The notes below the pieces were generated by a model. That model was given only the letters and a program-made list of their open reading frames with translations, was not told the origin of the DNA and did no database searches. A stretch of 64,000 bases of DNA from contig NZ_QQAK01000009.1 of the NCBI RefSeq assembly GCF_003384035.1, positions 310,001 through 374,000 on the forward strand. The letters run 5' to 3'. Each line of letters opens with the position of its first letter. Position 1 is the first letter of the stretch. The translations under genes were made by a program, and so were the position numbers. Below are positions 53,539-62,221 of this stretch, piece by piece. This DNA is from Sporosarcina sp. BI001-red. GTDB taxonomy: Bacteria > Bacillota > Bacilli > Bacillales_A > Planococcaceae.

Positions 53539-54210
53539 TTGAATTTCTTAGTGTATTTAGGCATCATTATTTTGTTGCCATTGTATGCACAGTTCAAAGT
53601 TAAAAGTACGTATAACAAGTATTCAAAAGTTCGTTCCACATCTGGGATGACAGGTGCTCAAGTCGCTCGTCTAATTTTGGATCACAATGGCTTGCAAGAT
53701 GTTAAGGTCGTTGAAACTCAAGGGGTTTTAAGCGATCACTACAATCCAGTAACTAAAATTGTGGCATTATCGAGCCAGAACTATCATGAAGCATCTGTCG
53801 CAGGGACGGCTGTAGCTGCTCACGAAGTAGGACACGCGATTCAGGACAAAGAAGCGTATTCGTTCCTAAGATTTAGACACCGTCTTGCTCCTGTAGCAGG
53901 ATTCACTTCTAACGCTAGTTGGTTCTTTATCATGGCGGGTATAATCTTCTGGAGCATGAACAGTTTACTAGGAATCGGGATTATCATGATGGCAGTTGGA
54001 GTTGTTTTCCAGATTGTCACACTACCCGTTGAATTTAATGCATCTAGCAGAGCAATGACACAAATTGTAGAGCTTGGGATCATTCGGAACGAAGAAGAGC
54101 CTCATGCGAAAAAAGTATTAAGTGCAGCCGCAATGACATATGTTGCAGCAACAGCTGTAGCAGTACTTGAATTACTTCGTCTAGTTACGATTTTTCTTAA
54201 TCGGGACTAA
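53539..54210 (+). CDS. Membrane zinc metallopeptidase (YugP family)
   Basis: A 223-residue membrane protein with the zinc motif HEVGH (His95, Glu96, His99) in AVAAHEVGHAIQDKEAYSFL, a probable third ligand in PVEFNASSRA, and hydrophobic segments at the N terminus, in the middle (about 118-155) and at the C terminus. This is the neutral zinc metallopeptidase family typified by YugP. In B. subtilis yugP is at another locus, and this place is held by ypjB. The substrate is unknown. TTG 53539 follows AAAGGGTGAG. Confidence 0.8.
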   Translation: MNFLVYLGIIILLPLYAQFKVKSTYNKYSKVRSTSGMTGAQVARLILDHNGLQDVKVVETQGVLSDHYNPVTKIVALSSQNYHEASVAGTAVAAHEVGHAIQDKEAYSFLRFRHRLAPVAGFTSNASWFFIMAGIIFWSMNSLLGIGIIMMAVGVVFQIVTLPVEFNASSRAMTQIVELGIIRNEEEPHAKKVLSAAAMTYVAATAVAVLELLRLVTIFLNRD

Positions 54211-54251
54211 AAAATGCCCAACGCTAAGGTTTCTGCGTTGGGCGTTTTTTT
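54210..54251. terminator. Terminator between the convergent YugP- and YitT-family genes
   Basis: GCCCAACGC pairs with GCGTTGGGC; the A-run on the left and T-run on the right make it usable from both sides. It touches the stop codons of both genes. Confidence 0.9.
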
Positions 54252-55134
54252 ATCTAGGAATTGGCTGTTTCTTATCATCTAATGTAAAGCCTTCCCCCAT
54301 GACATCATGGACATCAGAAACGGAGACGAAAGCATGTGGGTCTATTGAGGTGATGATATTTTTCATTCTCATAATTTCATTTTTCGCGATGACGCAGTAC
54401 AAAATACTGCGGTCCGCTTTTGTGAAATGGCCGTATCCTTTGAACACGGTCACACCACGATCCATTTCAAGTGCGATTTTCGTTGCAATGGCATCTTGAT
54501 GATCCGAGATGATGAATGCGCCCCTTGCAGCATAGGCACCTTCTTGTACGAAGTCAATGACACGGGCACCAACAAACAATGCAACAAGTGTGTACATAAC
54601 AGAACGGTGATCGAGATAGACGTACCAAGAGACTAGAATAACCGCTGCATCGAACATGAACATCGTTTTCCCGATGCTCCAACCCCAATGGATTTGTGCA
54701 AGACGTGCGATAATATCTACACCACCCGTAGTACCTCCGAACCTGAAGATAATTCCAAGTCCAACTCCCACAAAGACACCTGCAAATAACGAAACGAGAA
54801 ACATATCCCCTTCAAGATGGATATCAATCTGATACTTCATGAACACCTTTAGAAAAACAGAAACTGCGACTGTCCCTACAACAGTATAGGTGAATACACG
54901 TTTTCCTAGCATACGCCAACCAATGATGAACATAGGAATGTTGAGCACTAAGTTCATAATGGCAGGATCCCATTTGAATGCGAAAAATAGAATCAACGTA
55001 ATTCCTGTAAATCCGCCTTCTGCTAACTCGTTTTGAATATTGAAATGAACGAGCCCGAAGCTGAAAATGGCAGAACCGAGCACGATGAAAAACAAATTTT
55101 TGAACTTAATATCCTTGAACATTTCCTTGAACAT
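54250..55134 (-). CDS. YitT-family membrane protein (YpjC position)
   Basis: A 294-residue minus-strand protein with about five to six transmembrane segments in the first two thirds (GFTGITLILFFAF, GVGLGIIFRFGGTTGGVDII) and a C-terminal DUF2179 domain (about 210-285, GVTVFKGYGHFTKADRSILYCVI). Members occur in many copies in Bacilli, and their function is not settled. Position between ypjA and ypjD matches ypjC. The gene diverges from ypjD across 103 bp. Confidence 0.85.
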   Translation of the reverse strand: MFKEMFKDIKFKNLFFIVLGSAIFSFGLVHFNIQNELAEGGFTGITLILFFAFKWDPAIMNLVLNIPMFIIGWRMLGKRVFTYTVVGTVAVSVFLKVFMKYQIDIHLEGDMFLVSLFAGVFVGVGLGIIFRFGGTTGGVDIIARLAQIHWGWSIGKTMFMFDAAVILVSWYVYLDHRSVMYTLVALFVGARVIDFVQEGAYAARGAFIISDHQDAIATKIALEMDRGVTVFKGYGHFTKADRSILYCVIAKNEIMRMKNIITSIDPHAFVSVSDVHDVMGEGFTLDDKKQPIPR

Positions 55135-55237
55135 CCCATCACTCTCCTAAAAGCACTAGTGTTATTATCAGCCATCCAATATATTTTGACAATAGGAAGA
55201 TGAATGAATACGATAAAGAAAGAAAGGTGTGAGCGAG

Positions 55238-55576
55238 TTGAGTGAATTGAAAACGATGACCACGATGCAAAAAGAAGTGGATGCCTACATTTCGGGTTTT
55301 GAAGAAGGGTATTTTCCACCTATGGAGCTTATTGCCCGTTTGACAGAAGAACTAGGCGAACTATCACGAGAAGTTCAACACGTACATGGCATGAAGAAAA
55401 AGAAGAGTTCTGAAAGCGCGAGCACCTTAACTGAAGAGACAGGTGATTTGTTATTTGTACTCATTTGTTTTGCGAACGCTCAAGGGATTGAGTTGACCGA
55501 GGCATTGGATACTGTTCTTAATAAGTTTAAAACGCGTGACGCAGACCGCTGGACTAAAAAGGGGGTAATTGAATGA
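55238..55576 (+). CDS. MazG-like nucleotide pyrophosphohydrolase (YpjD)
   Basis: A 112-residue all-helical enzyme of the MazG superfamily that probably hydrolyses non-standard or excess nucleoside triphosphates. The metal-binding motifs are EELGEL and EETGDLLFVL, giving the ExxE/ExxD pattern. TTG 55238 is chosen because AAAGGTG lies 7 nt upstream and the start then matches YpjD; the in-frame GTG at 55229 touches that site. Its stop overlaps dapB by 4 bp. Confidence 0.87.
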   Translation: MSELKTMTTMQKEVDAYISGFEEGYFPPMELIARLTEELGELSREVQHVHGMKKKKSSESASTLTEETGDLLFVLICFANAQGIELTEALDTVLNKFKTRDADRWTKKGVIE

Positions 55577-56370
55577 CAATCCGTGTTGCAATCGCAGGTG
55601 CCCGTGGTCGAATGGGAAGTACAGCAGCAGCAGCAATCACTGAAGCACCTGACATGGAGTTTGTAGGTGCTCTTGACTATAAATACGATGGTTGGTACAT
55701 ACATGAAGGAACACTTAGAGAGCAGTCAGAAGGAGTTCGGGTGTATACTTCTATTGCCGAACTTGCAAAAGCGGAACAACCCGATGTACTTCTTGATCTT
55801 ACGGACCCTGAAGCCGTATTTCCAAATGCTCAAAAAGCAATTACACTCGGCATACGTCCTGTTATCGGGACGTCAGGTCTGACACTGGAAGAAACTGACC
55901 ATTTGAAAATGATGAGTGAACAAAAAGGGATATCTTGTATTTTGGCTCCTAACTTCTCAATCGGTGCAGTTTTGATGATGAAGTTTGCCACACAAGCAGC
56001 ACATTATCTTGGGGATGTTGAGATTATTGAAATGCATCATGATCGGAAGTTGGATGCTCCGTCAGGTACAGCAGTTAAAACAGCCGATATGATCTCAAAA
56101 GTACGAACGCCACATTTACAAGGACACCCTGATGAGCAAGTTAACGCATATGGCACAAGAGGGGCAGATGTACAAGGAATGAAAATCCATAGTGTTCGTT
56201 TACCAGGATTGCTTGCGCACCAGCAAGTGTTACTCGGTGGAGAAGGCGAGTTGCTCACGATTAGACACGATTCTTTTGACCGTAAAAGTTTCATGCCAGG
56301 GGTTCTTCTAGCTGTGCGTGAATCTGTGAGTCACCAACAATTTATCAATGGGTTAGAACAACTTATCTAA
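55573..56370 (+). CDS. dapB: 4-Hydroxy-tetrahydrodipicolinate reductase
   Basis: A 265-residue NAD(P)H enzyme of lysine and diaminopimelate synthesis, also needed upstream of dipicolinate for spores. The nucleotide loop GARGRMG is at about residues 9-15, and the substrate motif EMHHDRKLDAPSGTA holds the catalytic histidine and lysine. AAGGGGGT precedes ATG 55573. In B. subtilis mgsA and bshB1 follow; here bshA is next after 32 bp. Confidence 0.96.
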   Translation: MTIRVAIAGARGRMGSTAAAAITEAPDMEFVGALDYKYDGWYIHEGTLREQSEGVRVYTSIAELAKAEQPDVLLDLTDPEAVFPNAQKAITLGIRPVIGTSGLTLEETDHLKMMSEQKGISCILAPNFSIGAVLMMKFATQAAHYLGDVEIIEMHHDRKLDAPSGTAVKTADMISKVRTPHLQGHPDEQVNAYGTRGADVQGMKIHSVRLPGLLAHQQVLLGGEGELLTIRHDSFDRKSFMPGVLLAVRESVSHQQFINGLEQLI

Positions 56371-56402
56371 GTAAGAAAATTTATAAAGTAAGGGATGATG
56401 GG

Positions 56403-57539
56403 ATGGAACGATTAAAAATAGGTGTTATTTGTTATCCATCCTTAGGAGGATCAGGAGTAGTAGCAACAGAGCTCGCTATTAAGATGGCGGAAAAAGGTCA
56501 TGAAATTCACTTCATTACATCGAGTCTGCCATTTCGATATAATGAGCCGCATGAAAATATCCACTTTCACGAAGTAAGAATAGATGGGTACGCAGTATTC
56601 AAGTATCCGCCTTATGATATTGCACTCGCGAATCGTATTGGCCAAGTTGTAGAGGAACAACACTTGGATCTACTTCACGTCCACTATGCAGTGCCACATG
56701 CAGTCTCAGCAGTATTGGCGAAAGATATGATCCAATCGGATATTGGAATTATTACTACCTTGCATGGAACAGATGTGACGATTCTGGGTCATGATCCTGC
56801 TCTTCGTAACACAGTCAAATATGGAATCGATAAATCGGATATCACAACAGCGGTTTCCAACTCCCTTAGGAAAGAGACGATTGAGCTGATTGAACCGGTT
56901 AAGGACATCATGACAATCTACAACTTCATTGATGAAGAAACGTATCACCCTGTAGAATCTGAATCATTACGCGAGGATTTCGATATTAAGAAAGATGAAA
57001 AAGTAGTCATTCATATTTCGAATTTCAGAAGCGTCAAGCGAATACCAGATTTAATTCGGGCATTCGCGAAAATCACAGAAAAAGTTCCTGCTAAGCTTTT
57101 ATTGGTAGGAGAAGGTCCTGAAATGCCTAGGATCCGGAGGTTGGTTGACATGCTCGGTGTTACCGATGAAGTGTTATTCACAGGTAGACGTGATGATTTG
57201 CCGGACCTATTATCAATCAGTGATGTCATGGTGCTCCCTTCTGAAAAAGAGGCATTCGGGCTCGTAATATTAGAAGGGTTTGCATGCGGTGTACCTGCAG
57301 TAGGTACAACGGCTGGCGGTATTCCTGAAGTGATTGAAGACGGCGTTAATGGACACATAGTACCTATTGGAGATCCAGACGCGATTGCAGAAAAAACGCT
57401 TCGGATTTTATGTGACAGCGACGTTCATCAAATGATGAAAGAGAATGCGTTGGAAACTGTGAAAGGGAAGTTCGCATCCGACCATATTGTAGCTCAATAT
57501 GAAAAGCTTTATTATGATTTGAAAAAGAAGGAATGCTAA
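56403..57539 (+). CDS. bshA: N-acetyl-alpha-D-glucosaminyl L-malate synthase
   Basis: A 378-residue GT-B glycosyltransferase (family 4) that joins UDP-GlcNAc and L-malate, the first step of bacillithiol synthesis. It begins with KIGVICYPSLGGSGVVATEL, a BshA hallmark, and has the donor-site EKEAFGLVILEGFACGVP region. The GT4 fold alone would allow other sugars, but the neighbours dapB and cca and the match to YpjH make BshA firm. The gene for the next step, bshB1, is not adjacent. YpdA at 24.3 kb serves the same thiol. Confidence 0.93.
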   Translation: MERLKIGVICYPSLGGSGVVATELAIKMAEKGHEIHFITSSLPFRYNEPHENIHFHEVRIDGYAVFKYPPYDIALANRIGQVVEEQHLDLLHVHYAVPHAVSAVLAKDMIQSDIGIITTLHGTDVTILGHDPALRNTVKYGIDKSDITTAVSNSLRKETIELIEPVKDIMTIYNFIDEETYHPVESESLREDFDIKKDEKVVIHISNFRSVKRIPDLIRAFAKITEKVPAKLLLVGEGPEMPRIRRLVDMLGVTDEVLFTGRRDDLPDLLSISDVMVLPSEKEAFGLVILEGFACGVPAVGTTAGGIPEVIEDGVNGHIVPIGDPDAIAEKTLRILCDSDVHQMMKENALETVKGKFASDHIVAQYEKLYYDLKKKEC

Positions 57540-57540
57540 T

Positions 57541-58719
57541 ATGTTTGGAACTCGTCAAAGTCGTACAGTGATTACCCGTTTGAATGAAGCGGGTTATGAA
57601 GCAGTTTTTGTAGGAGGAGCCGTTAGAGATTACCTGCTTGGAAAAGAACCAACGGATATCGACATCGCCACTTCTGCAACACCTGCACAAGTTAAATCGG
57701 TATTCTCGAATACAATCGATCTAGGAACCGAGCATGGTACGGTACTGGTCATTGAATCAGGCGAACCGATTGAAGTGACAACTTACCGGACTGAAGGGAC
57801 CTATTCAGATAATCGGAGACCCGATGAAGTCCATTTTGTTACTTCGCTGGAAGAAGATCTGAAGAGACGTGATTTTACGATCAATGCACTCGCACTTCGG
57901 ATTGGTGGGGAAGTGGTTGACCCATTTCGAGGGAGAGAAGATTTATCAAAGAAAACAATCCGGGCAGTAGGAAATCCGAGTGAACGATTTAGTGAGGACG
58001 CGCTTCGAATGATTCGAGCAGTCCGATTTGTGTCTGTGTTAGGATTTGAATTGGAATCCTCAACGAAAGCATCGATTACTGCACTTGGCAGTTCCATTAA
58101 AACTCTCTCTGTTGAGCGAGTTAAACAAGAGTTCGATAAACTGTTTAATGGCTTGTTTGCTCACGAAGCCTTGGAGTTACTAGAAGATACAAAGTTGTCA
58201 GAGGCGCTTCCTTTATATCCTACTCAGCAGGATTCATGGTTACAGTGTGCCCCTTTCCAGAACTCACTTGACGGATGGGCATCATTAATGATTGCAGGAG
58301 ACTTCGATGCATCTGAAGTGGTAAAAGCATATAAATTATCCAATAAGGAACGATTGTTTTTACAGTCGGTACAGAAGTTCTATTCAATCAGACTCATTCG
58401 ATCTTATACAATCATGGATTATTACGGTGCAGAGTGTTCGACATTGATGTCTGTTGAAAAATTGATTGCGACCTTAACCACTCGACTACCAATCGATGAA
58501 AATACGATCAGGAATGCGATGGACCTATTGCCCATCCATACCAAGCAAGAGTTGGCGGTAAAAGGTGAACAGCTAATGGAGTGGACCGGCAGAAGTGGTG
58601 GGCGATGGCTAGGAGAAGCAATTCAAGCTATTGAGCATGCTGTACTATATCAAGTAACTCCGAACGACCACAATTCGATAAAGGAATGGTTTTTACATGA
58701 ATACGAATGTAAAGAGTGA
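57541..58719 (+). CDS. cca: CCA tRNA nucleotidyltransferase
   Basis: A 392-residue class II enzyme that adds or repairs the 3' CCA of tRNAs. The catalytic head has VGGAVRDYLLGKEPTDIDIAT with the DxD metal site, then RRDFTINALAL and RFSEDALRMIRAVRF (nucleotide template helix). AAGAAGGAATG lies upstream of ATG 57541, one base after bshA. The end overlaps birA by 23 bp. Confidence 0.95.
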   Translation: MFGTRQSRTVITRLNEAGYEAVFVGGAVRDYLLGKEPTDIDIATSATPAQVKSVFSNTIDLGTEHGTVLVIESGEPIEVTTYRTEGTYSDNRRPDEVHFVTSLEEDLKRRDFTINALALRIGGEVVDPFRGREDLSKKTIRAVGNPSERFSEDALRMIRAVRFVSVLGFELESSTKASITALGSSIKTLSVERVKQEFDKLFNGLFAHEALELLEDTKLSEALPLYPTQQDSWLQCAPFQNSLDGWASLMIAGDFDASEVVKAYKLSNKERLFLQSVQKFYSIRLIRSYTIMDYYGAECSTLMSVEKLIATLTTRLPIDENTIRNAMDLLPIHTKQELAVKGEQLMEWTGRSGGRWLGEAIQAIEHAVLYQVTPNDHNSIKEWFLHEYECKE

Positions 58720-59677
58720 GTTACTTAAACGGATGTCTGCAGGAAAAGACAATCCAGTGTCAGGACAACAATTGGCGGATGAGTATGGTATATCCAGAAC
58801 GGCCATCTGGAAATATGTTAAAGAACTTGAAAGTGAAGGGTATGAAATCGGTACGATCCGAAAAAGAGGGTATTATTTAATCGCCTCACCAGATACAGTA
58901 GTTCCAGCTGCGATCCAACAGTTTTTGCAAACAAAAAACTATGGACGTACCATCCGTCACGTTGAATCATGCCCATCCACACAGTTGCTTGCGCACGAAG
59001 AAGCGCAGAGTGGAGCGCCGGATGGATTAGTCATCATTGCTGATGAGCAAACGGCAGGCAAAGGTAGATTGTCACGTCCTTGGTCCTCTGTTGCTGGAAA
59101 AGGAATTTGGATGAGTGTCATTACCCGACCAGAGCTAACCCCACAGCAAGCGCCTCAAATGACCCTAGTCGCTGCAGTGGCCATTGTACGTGCTATTGAA
59201 GAGCTGACAGACGTAATACCTACTATAAAATGGCCGAATGACATCTTAGTAGAAGGTCGTAAGCTAACGGGGATCCTGACAGAGCTACAAGCAGATCCCG
59301 ATCGAGTCAAATCGATCATCCTTGGTATCGGCATGAACGTTAACCAGCAGTTGAAAGACTTCCCTGAAGAGATTCGTACAATCGCCACATCTCTTAGCAT
59401 TGAAGAAGGAAAGCCTGTTAGCCGTGCAAAGTTGACAGCAAAAGTCTTGGACTACTTGGAGCTATACGTTACGCTATATGTTGAAAAAGGATTCGCTCCC
59501 ATTAAACTCCTTTGGGAAAGCTACGCAGACTCCATCGGCAAACGTGTTCGTATCTCGACCTTGCAAGACACTTACGAAGCGACTGCTAGAGGTATCTCAG
59601 AAGACGGGCGTTTAGAAGTAGTGCTTGACGATGGAACTGTAAAAGGAATTTATTCAGCTGATATCCACATTATCTGA
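58697..59677 (+). CDS. birA: Biotin protein ligase and biotin repressor BirA
   Basis: A 326-residue protein with an N-terminal winged helix (about 6-60, LADEYGISRTAIWKYVKELE) and a ligase domain with the biotinyl-AMP loop AGKGRLSRPW, KWPNDILV and GIGMNVNQ. It attaches biotin to carboxylases and, with the DNA-binding domain, represses biotin genes. ATG 58697 lies inside the end of cca. A promoter for panB begins 16 bp after its stop. Confidence 0.95.
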   Translation: MNTNVKSELLKRMSAGKDNPVSGQQLADEYGISRTAIWKYVKELESEGYEIGTIRKRGYYLIASPDTVVPAAIQQFLQTKNYGRTIRHVESCPSTQLLAHEEAQSGAPDGLVIIADEQTAGKGRLSRPWSSVAGKGIWMSVITRPELTPQQAPQMTLVAAVAIVRAIEELTDVIPTIKWPNDILVEGRKLTGILTELQADPDRVKSIILGIGMNVNQQLKDFPEEIRTIATSLSIEEGKPVSRAKLTAKVLDYLELYVTLYVEKGFAPIKLLWESYADSIGKRVRISTLQDTYEATARGISEDGRLEVVLDDGTVKGIYSADIHII

Positions 59678-59692
59678 ACAATGAAAAATCAT

Positions 59693-59722
59693 TTGGCAAG
59701 TACCTGCATTGGGTGTTATAGT
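59693..59722 (+). promoter_or_regulatory. SigA-type promoter of panBCD
   Basis: TTGGCA (59693-59698), 18 bp, TATAGT (59717-59722); five of six matches in each box. Transcription should begin near 59729, giving a leader of almost 190 nt. Confidence 0.7.
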
Positions 59723-59825
59723 GAGTGAGTGGGCGATATCCTATTGAATCGCACCTGTAAAATGAGTACATGAACACAATTGAATAAATCTGCCTTGATC
59801 ATATTGACAGGGACGGAGGAAACCT

Positions 59826-59897
59826 ATGACGATATCCTACACAACCCTTCTGTCTTTTTATGACTGGAAGGGTTTTTATGTTTTGGTTTTCTCCTGA
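59826..59897 (+). CDS. 23-codon leader ORF upstream of panB
   Basis: ATG 59826 lies 6 nt after GGAGG, an ideal spacing, and the frame runs 23 codons ([20 protein letters not shown], then VFS) to TGA at 59895. The terminator stem at 59843-59877 lies within it, so a ribosome reading the ORF would cover the stem. It has no run of one amino acid to act as a classical sensor. It may be a leader peptide or chance. Confidence 0.4.
   Translation: MTISYTTLLSFYDWKGFYVLVFS
59843..59878 (+). terminator. Intrinsic terminator in the panB leader
   Basis: AACCCTTC (59843-59850) pairs with GAAGGGTT (59867-59874), followed by TTT and then ATG. With no gene end nearby other than birA, 165 bp upstream, it either ends birA read-through or attenuates panB. 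Confidence 0.7.
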
Positions 59898-59916
59898 TAA
59901 GGAGAGGAGAAGAACA

Positions 59917-60756
59917 ATGAAAACAATTACTGACTTGAAACGGATGAAAACTGAGGGCAACAAAATTGTGATGATGACAGCATATGATTACCCAACAGCC
60001 GTTTTTGCTGAAAACTCGAATGTTGATATTTTGCTAGTAGGGGATTCTCTTGGAATGGTCGTTCTGGGCTACCCATCGACCGTATATGTGACTTCGGATG
60101 ACATGGTTCATCACGGAAAAGCAGTTAGACGTGGTGCTAAGGATACGTTTCTAGTCGTTGATCTGCCTTTCGGTACGTTTAGGGGGTCACAAGATCGAAT
60201 CTTGAACGAAGCTATCCGGGTCTTCCAAGAAACGGGAGCAGATGCGCTTAAAGTCGAAGGAGCTGATGAAGTACTGGATACGATTCAGCTTCTTACGAAT
60301 ACAGGTATTCCAGTCGTTGCACATTTAGGATTACTCCCTCAATCGGCATCTGTTAGTGGAGGCTACAAAGTACAAGGAAAGACAGCGGATGCTGCACGTA
60401 AATTGTTAAATGACGCGACGTTGTGTGAACAAGCAGGTGCATGTATGATTGTTGTCGAATGTATCCCCCACCAGTTGACGTCACAATTATCCCAAGAAGT
60501 CAGCATACCGATCATCGGGATAGGCGCAGGGTCAGAAGCAGACGGCCAAGTACTAGTTTTCCATGATCTTGTAAAGTATGGAAACCATCGTCTACCGAAA
60601 TTCGCGGAGAGCTTCAGTGATGCTGGAGTAGTTATTCAAGATGGCATTACATCATTTACAAATGCGGTGCGAACGGGGACGTTTCCGGCAACGAAACATC
60701 AGTTTACGATGAAGGAAGAAGAATTGGTGAGCTTGTATGGAGGCGGAAACCAGTGA
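59917..60756 (+). CDS. panB: 3-Methyl-2-oxobutanoate hydroxymethyltransferase
   Basis: A 279-residue enzyme that makes ketopantoate from ketoisovalerate, the first committed step of pantothenate synthesis. Hallmarks: [29 protein letters not shown] and GGYKVQGK, and the metal and substrate region [18 protein letters not shown] 59917 follows AAGGAGAGGAG; the frame extends upstream into the leader but that part is not PanB-like. It overlaps panC by 4 bp. Confidence 0.96.
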   Translation: MKTITDLKRMKTEGNKIVMMTAYDYPTAVFAENSNVDILLVGDSLGMVVLGYPSTVYVTSDDMVHHGKAVRRGAKDTFLVVDLPFGTFRGSQDRILNEAIRVFQETGADALKVEGADEVLDTIQLLTNTGIPVVAHLGLLPQSASVSGGYKVQGKTADAARKLLNDATLCEQAGACMIVVECIPHQLTSQLSQEVSIPIIGIGAGSEADGQVLVFHDLVKYGNHRLPKFAESFSDAGVVIQDGITSFTNAVRTGTFPATKHQFTMKEEELVSLYGGGNQ

Positions 60757-61619
60757 CTGAGACAACTCCTATGCAATCCACAACCTCAATTTCAAAAATG
60801 ATCAAATGGCAGCAAGATATGAAGGCATCAAGACGGAAAATCGGTTTTGTTCCAACGATGGGATTTCTTCATGAAGGTCACGTAGCGTTGATAAAGGAAG
60901 CGAAAAAGAACAATGACTGTGTGGCAGTTAGCATATTCGTAAATCCTACTCAATTTGGGCCGGGCGAGGACTATCAAGCGTATCCTCGCGACTTGGATGC
61001 TGATGTATTACTTGCTTCACAAGCGGGTGCGGACATTGTATTTTGTCCGGAGGTTGAGGAAATGTATCCTACAGACGGCGGTATTCGTATAGTGCCAGGT
61101 CCTCTGGCCGAACAATTATGCGGTGCATCCCGACCAGGACACTTTGACGGCGTGTTGAAAGTGGTGCTGAAGCTTGTAAATATCGTGCAGCCGGATACTG
61201 TGTTCTTTGGCATGAAAGACGCCCAACAACTTGCGATTATTGAAACATTTTTCCGTGACTTCAACTGCCCAGTAACCGTTGTTCGTGTTCCGACAGTTAG
61301 GGAGCTAGATGGACTGGCAAAAAGCTCGAGGAATGTGAATCTTTCCGTCCAAGAGCGAAACGAAGCACCAGCAATATACAATGCGATCCAACAGGCGGTA
61401 GTTTTAGTCCGCGAAGGAGTCACAATGGAAGTGGTCAAACAATTTGTCGCGGACGCGCTTATGGAAAAGACATCGGGTGCGGTGGACTATATATCCATAC
61501 TAACCTATCCACAATTGGAAGAACCGACCGATGTGTCGAAAGACTTGATCATCGCATGCGCTATACAATTTTCAAAAGCCCGTTTGATCGATAATATTAT
61601 TTTTAAGAGGGAAGGCTGA
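60753..61619 (+). CDS. panC: Pantothenate synthetase
   Basis: A 288-residue ATP-dependent ligase joining pantoate and beta-alanine. The HIGH-like motif is in [19 protein letters not shown], followed by [20 protein letters not shown], the [20 protein letters not shown] region and the KMSKS-like SSRN. The start is GTG 60753, overlapping the panB stop by 4 bp with TATGGAGGCGG upstream. Confidence 0.96.
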   Translation: MTETTPMQSTTSISKMIKWQQDMKASRRKIGFVPTMGFLHEGHVALIKEAKKNNDCVAVSIFVNPTQFGPGEDYQAYPRDLDADVLLASQAGADIVFCPEVEEMYPTDGGIRIVPGPLAEQLCGASRPGHFDGVLKVVLKLVNIVQPDTVFFGMKDAQQLAIIETFFRDFNCPVTVVRVPTVRELDGLAKSSRNVNLSVQERNEAPAIYNAIQQAVVLVREGVTMEVVKQFVADALMEKTSGAVDYISILTYPQLEEPTDVSKDLIIACAIQFSKARLIDNIIFKREG

Positions 61620-61623
61620 AATT

Positions 61624-62004
61624 ATGTTCCGTACCATGCTCACAAGTAAGCTACACCGGGCTACAGTCACAGAAGCCAATTTGAATTATGTAGGAAGTAT
61701 TACGATCGATGCAGACTTACTAGATGAAGCCAATATCCTCGTAAACGAAAAAGTACAGATCGTTAACAACAACAACGGTGAACGATTTGAAACGTATACT
61801 ATTCCAGGAAAAAGAGGGAGCGGTATGATTTGCGTAAACGGTGCTGCCGCAAGACTCGTCCAACCTGGAGACATCGTCATCATACTGGCATATGCTCTTA
61901 TGTCAGACGAAGAAGCACAGCAACATGCTCCAACGGTCCTACTCATGGATGAACACAACAAAATTGAACAAGTCATCCAAGAATCCCATGGCGTCATTGT
62001 TTGA
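61624..62004 (+). CDS. panD: Aspartate 1-decarboxylase proenzyme
   Basis: A 126-residue pyruvoyl enzyme that makes beta-alanine for PanC. Self-cleavage is expected between Gly24 and Ser25 in YVGSI, which gives the pyruvoyl group; other hallmarks are [23 protein letters not shown] and [22 protein letters not shown] precedes ATG 61624. Last of panBCD. Confidence 0.97.
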   Translation: MFRTMLTSKLHRATVTEANLNYVGSITIDADLLDEANILVNEKVQIVNNNNGERFETYTIPGKRGSGMICVNGAAARLVQPGDIVIILAYALMSDEEAQQHAPTVLLMDEHNKIEQVIQESHGVIV

Positions 62005-62077
62005 CAAACGTATTCTTATAAAGGTTGTACAATTTGGCCTTACCAGAGATTCTCCTATCCATTCTTAATTAAAATTA

Positions 62078-62128
62078 AATGGCTTTCCTGAAAGTCAGTC
62101 TCTATTGACTTTCGGGATAGCTTTTTTA
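62078..62128 (+). terminator. Intrinsic terminator after panBCD
   Basis: GGCTTTCCTGAAAGTCA pairs with TGACTTTCGGGATAGC, with small mismatches, ending in seven T. Confidence 0.9.
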
Positions 62129-62175
62129 TTTTTTTGCAGGTTTGCACCCTTCCTTTAGAGACTACACTGAATATA

Positions 62176-62184
62176 TGGTACAAT
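62176..62184 (+). promoter_or_regulatory. Extended -10 promoter for dinG
   Basis: TGGTACAAT, 37 bp before the dinG start, the same nonamer as before cmk. No good -35 and no SOS box (GAAC-N4-GTTC type) is seen. Confidence 0.45.
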
Positions 62185-62221
62185 CTGCAGTAGGAAACCG
62201 ATACAGGAAGTTGATGAATCC

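Larger units (their letters stand above)
59729..59916 (+). promoter_or_regulatory. Structured leader of panB with possible attenuation
   Basis: The predicted leader starts with a hairpin, GGGCGAT (59731-59737) against ATCGCACC (59748-59755), with one bulged A. The decamer CGATATCCTA occurs twice (59734-59743 and 59830-59839). A strong ribosome binding site GGAGG (59815-59819) serves a short ORF that overlaps an intrinsic terminator. The TCCT in each decamer copy could pair with AGGA of that ribosome binding site. Bulged hairpins before panB are known as the pan RNA motif; whether this is one needs a covariance-model search. Confidence 0.5.

Noticed and set aside
59729..59916. A T-box leader before panB
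   Set aside because: There is no AGGGTGGNACCGCG-type T-box sequence, and panB is not an aminoacyl-tRNA synthetase or amino acid gene.
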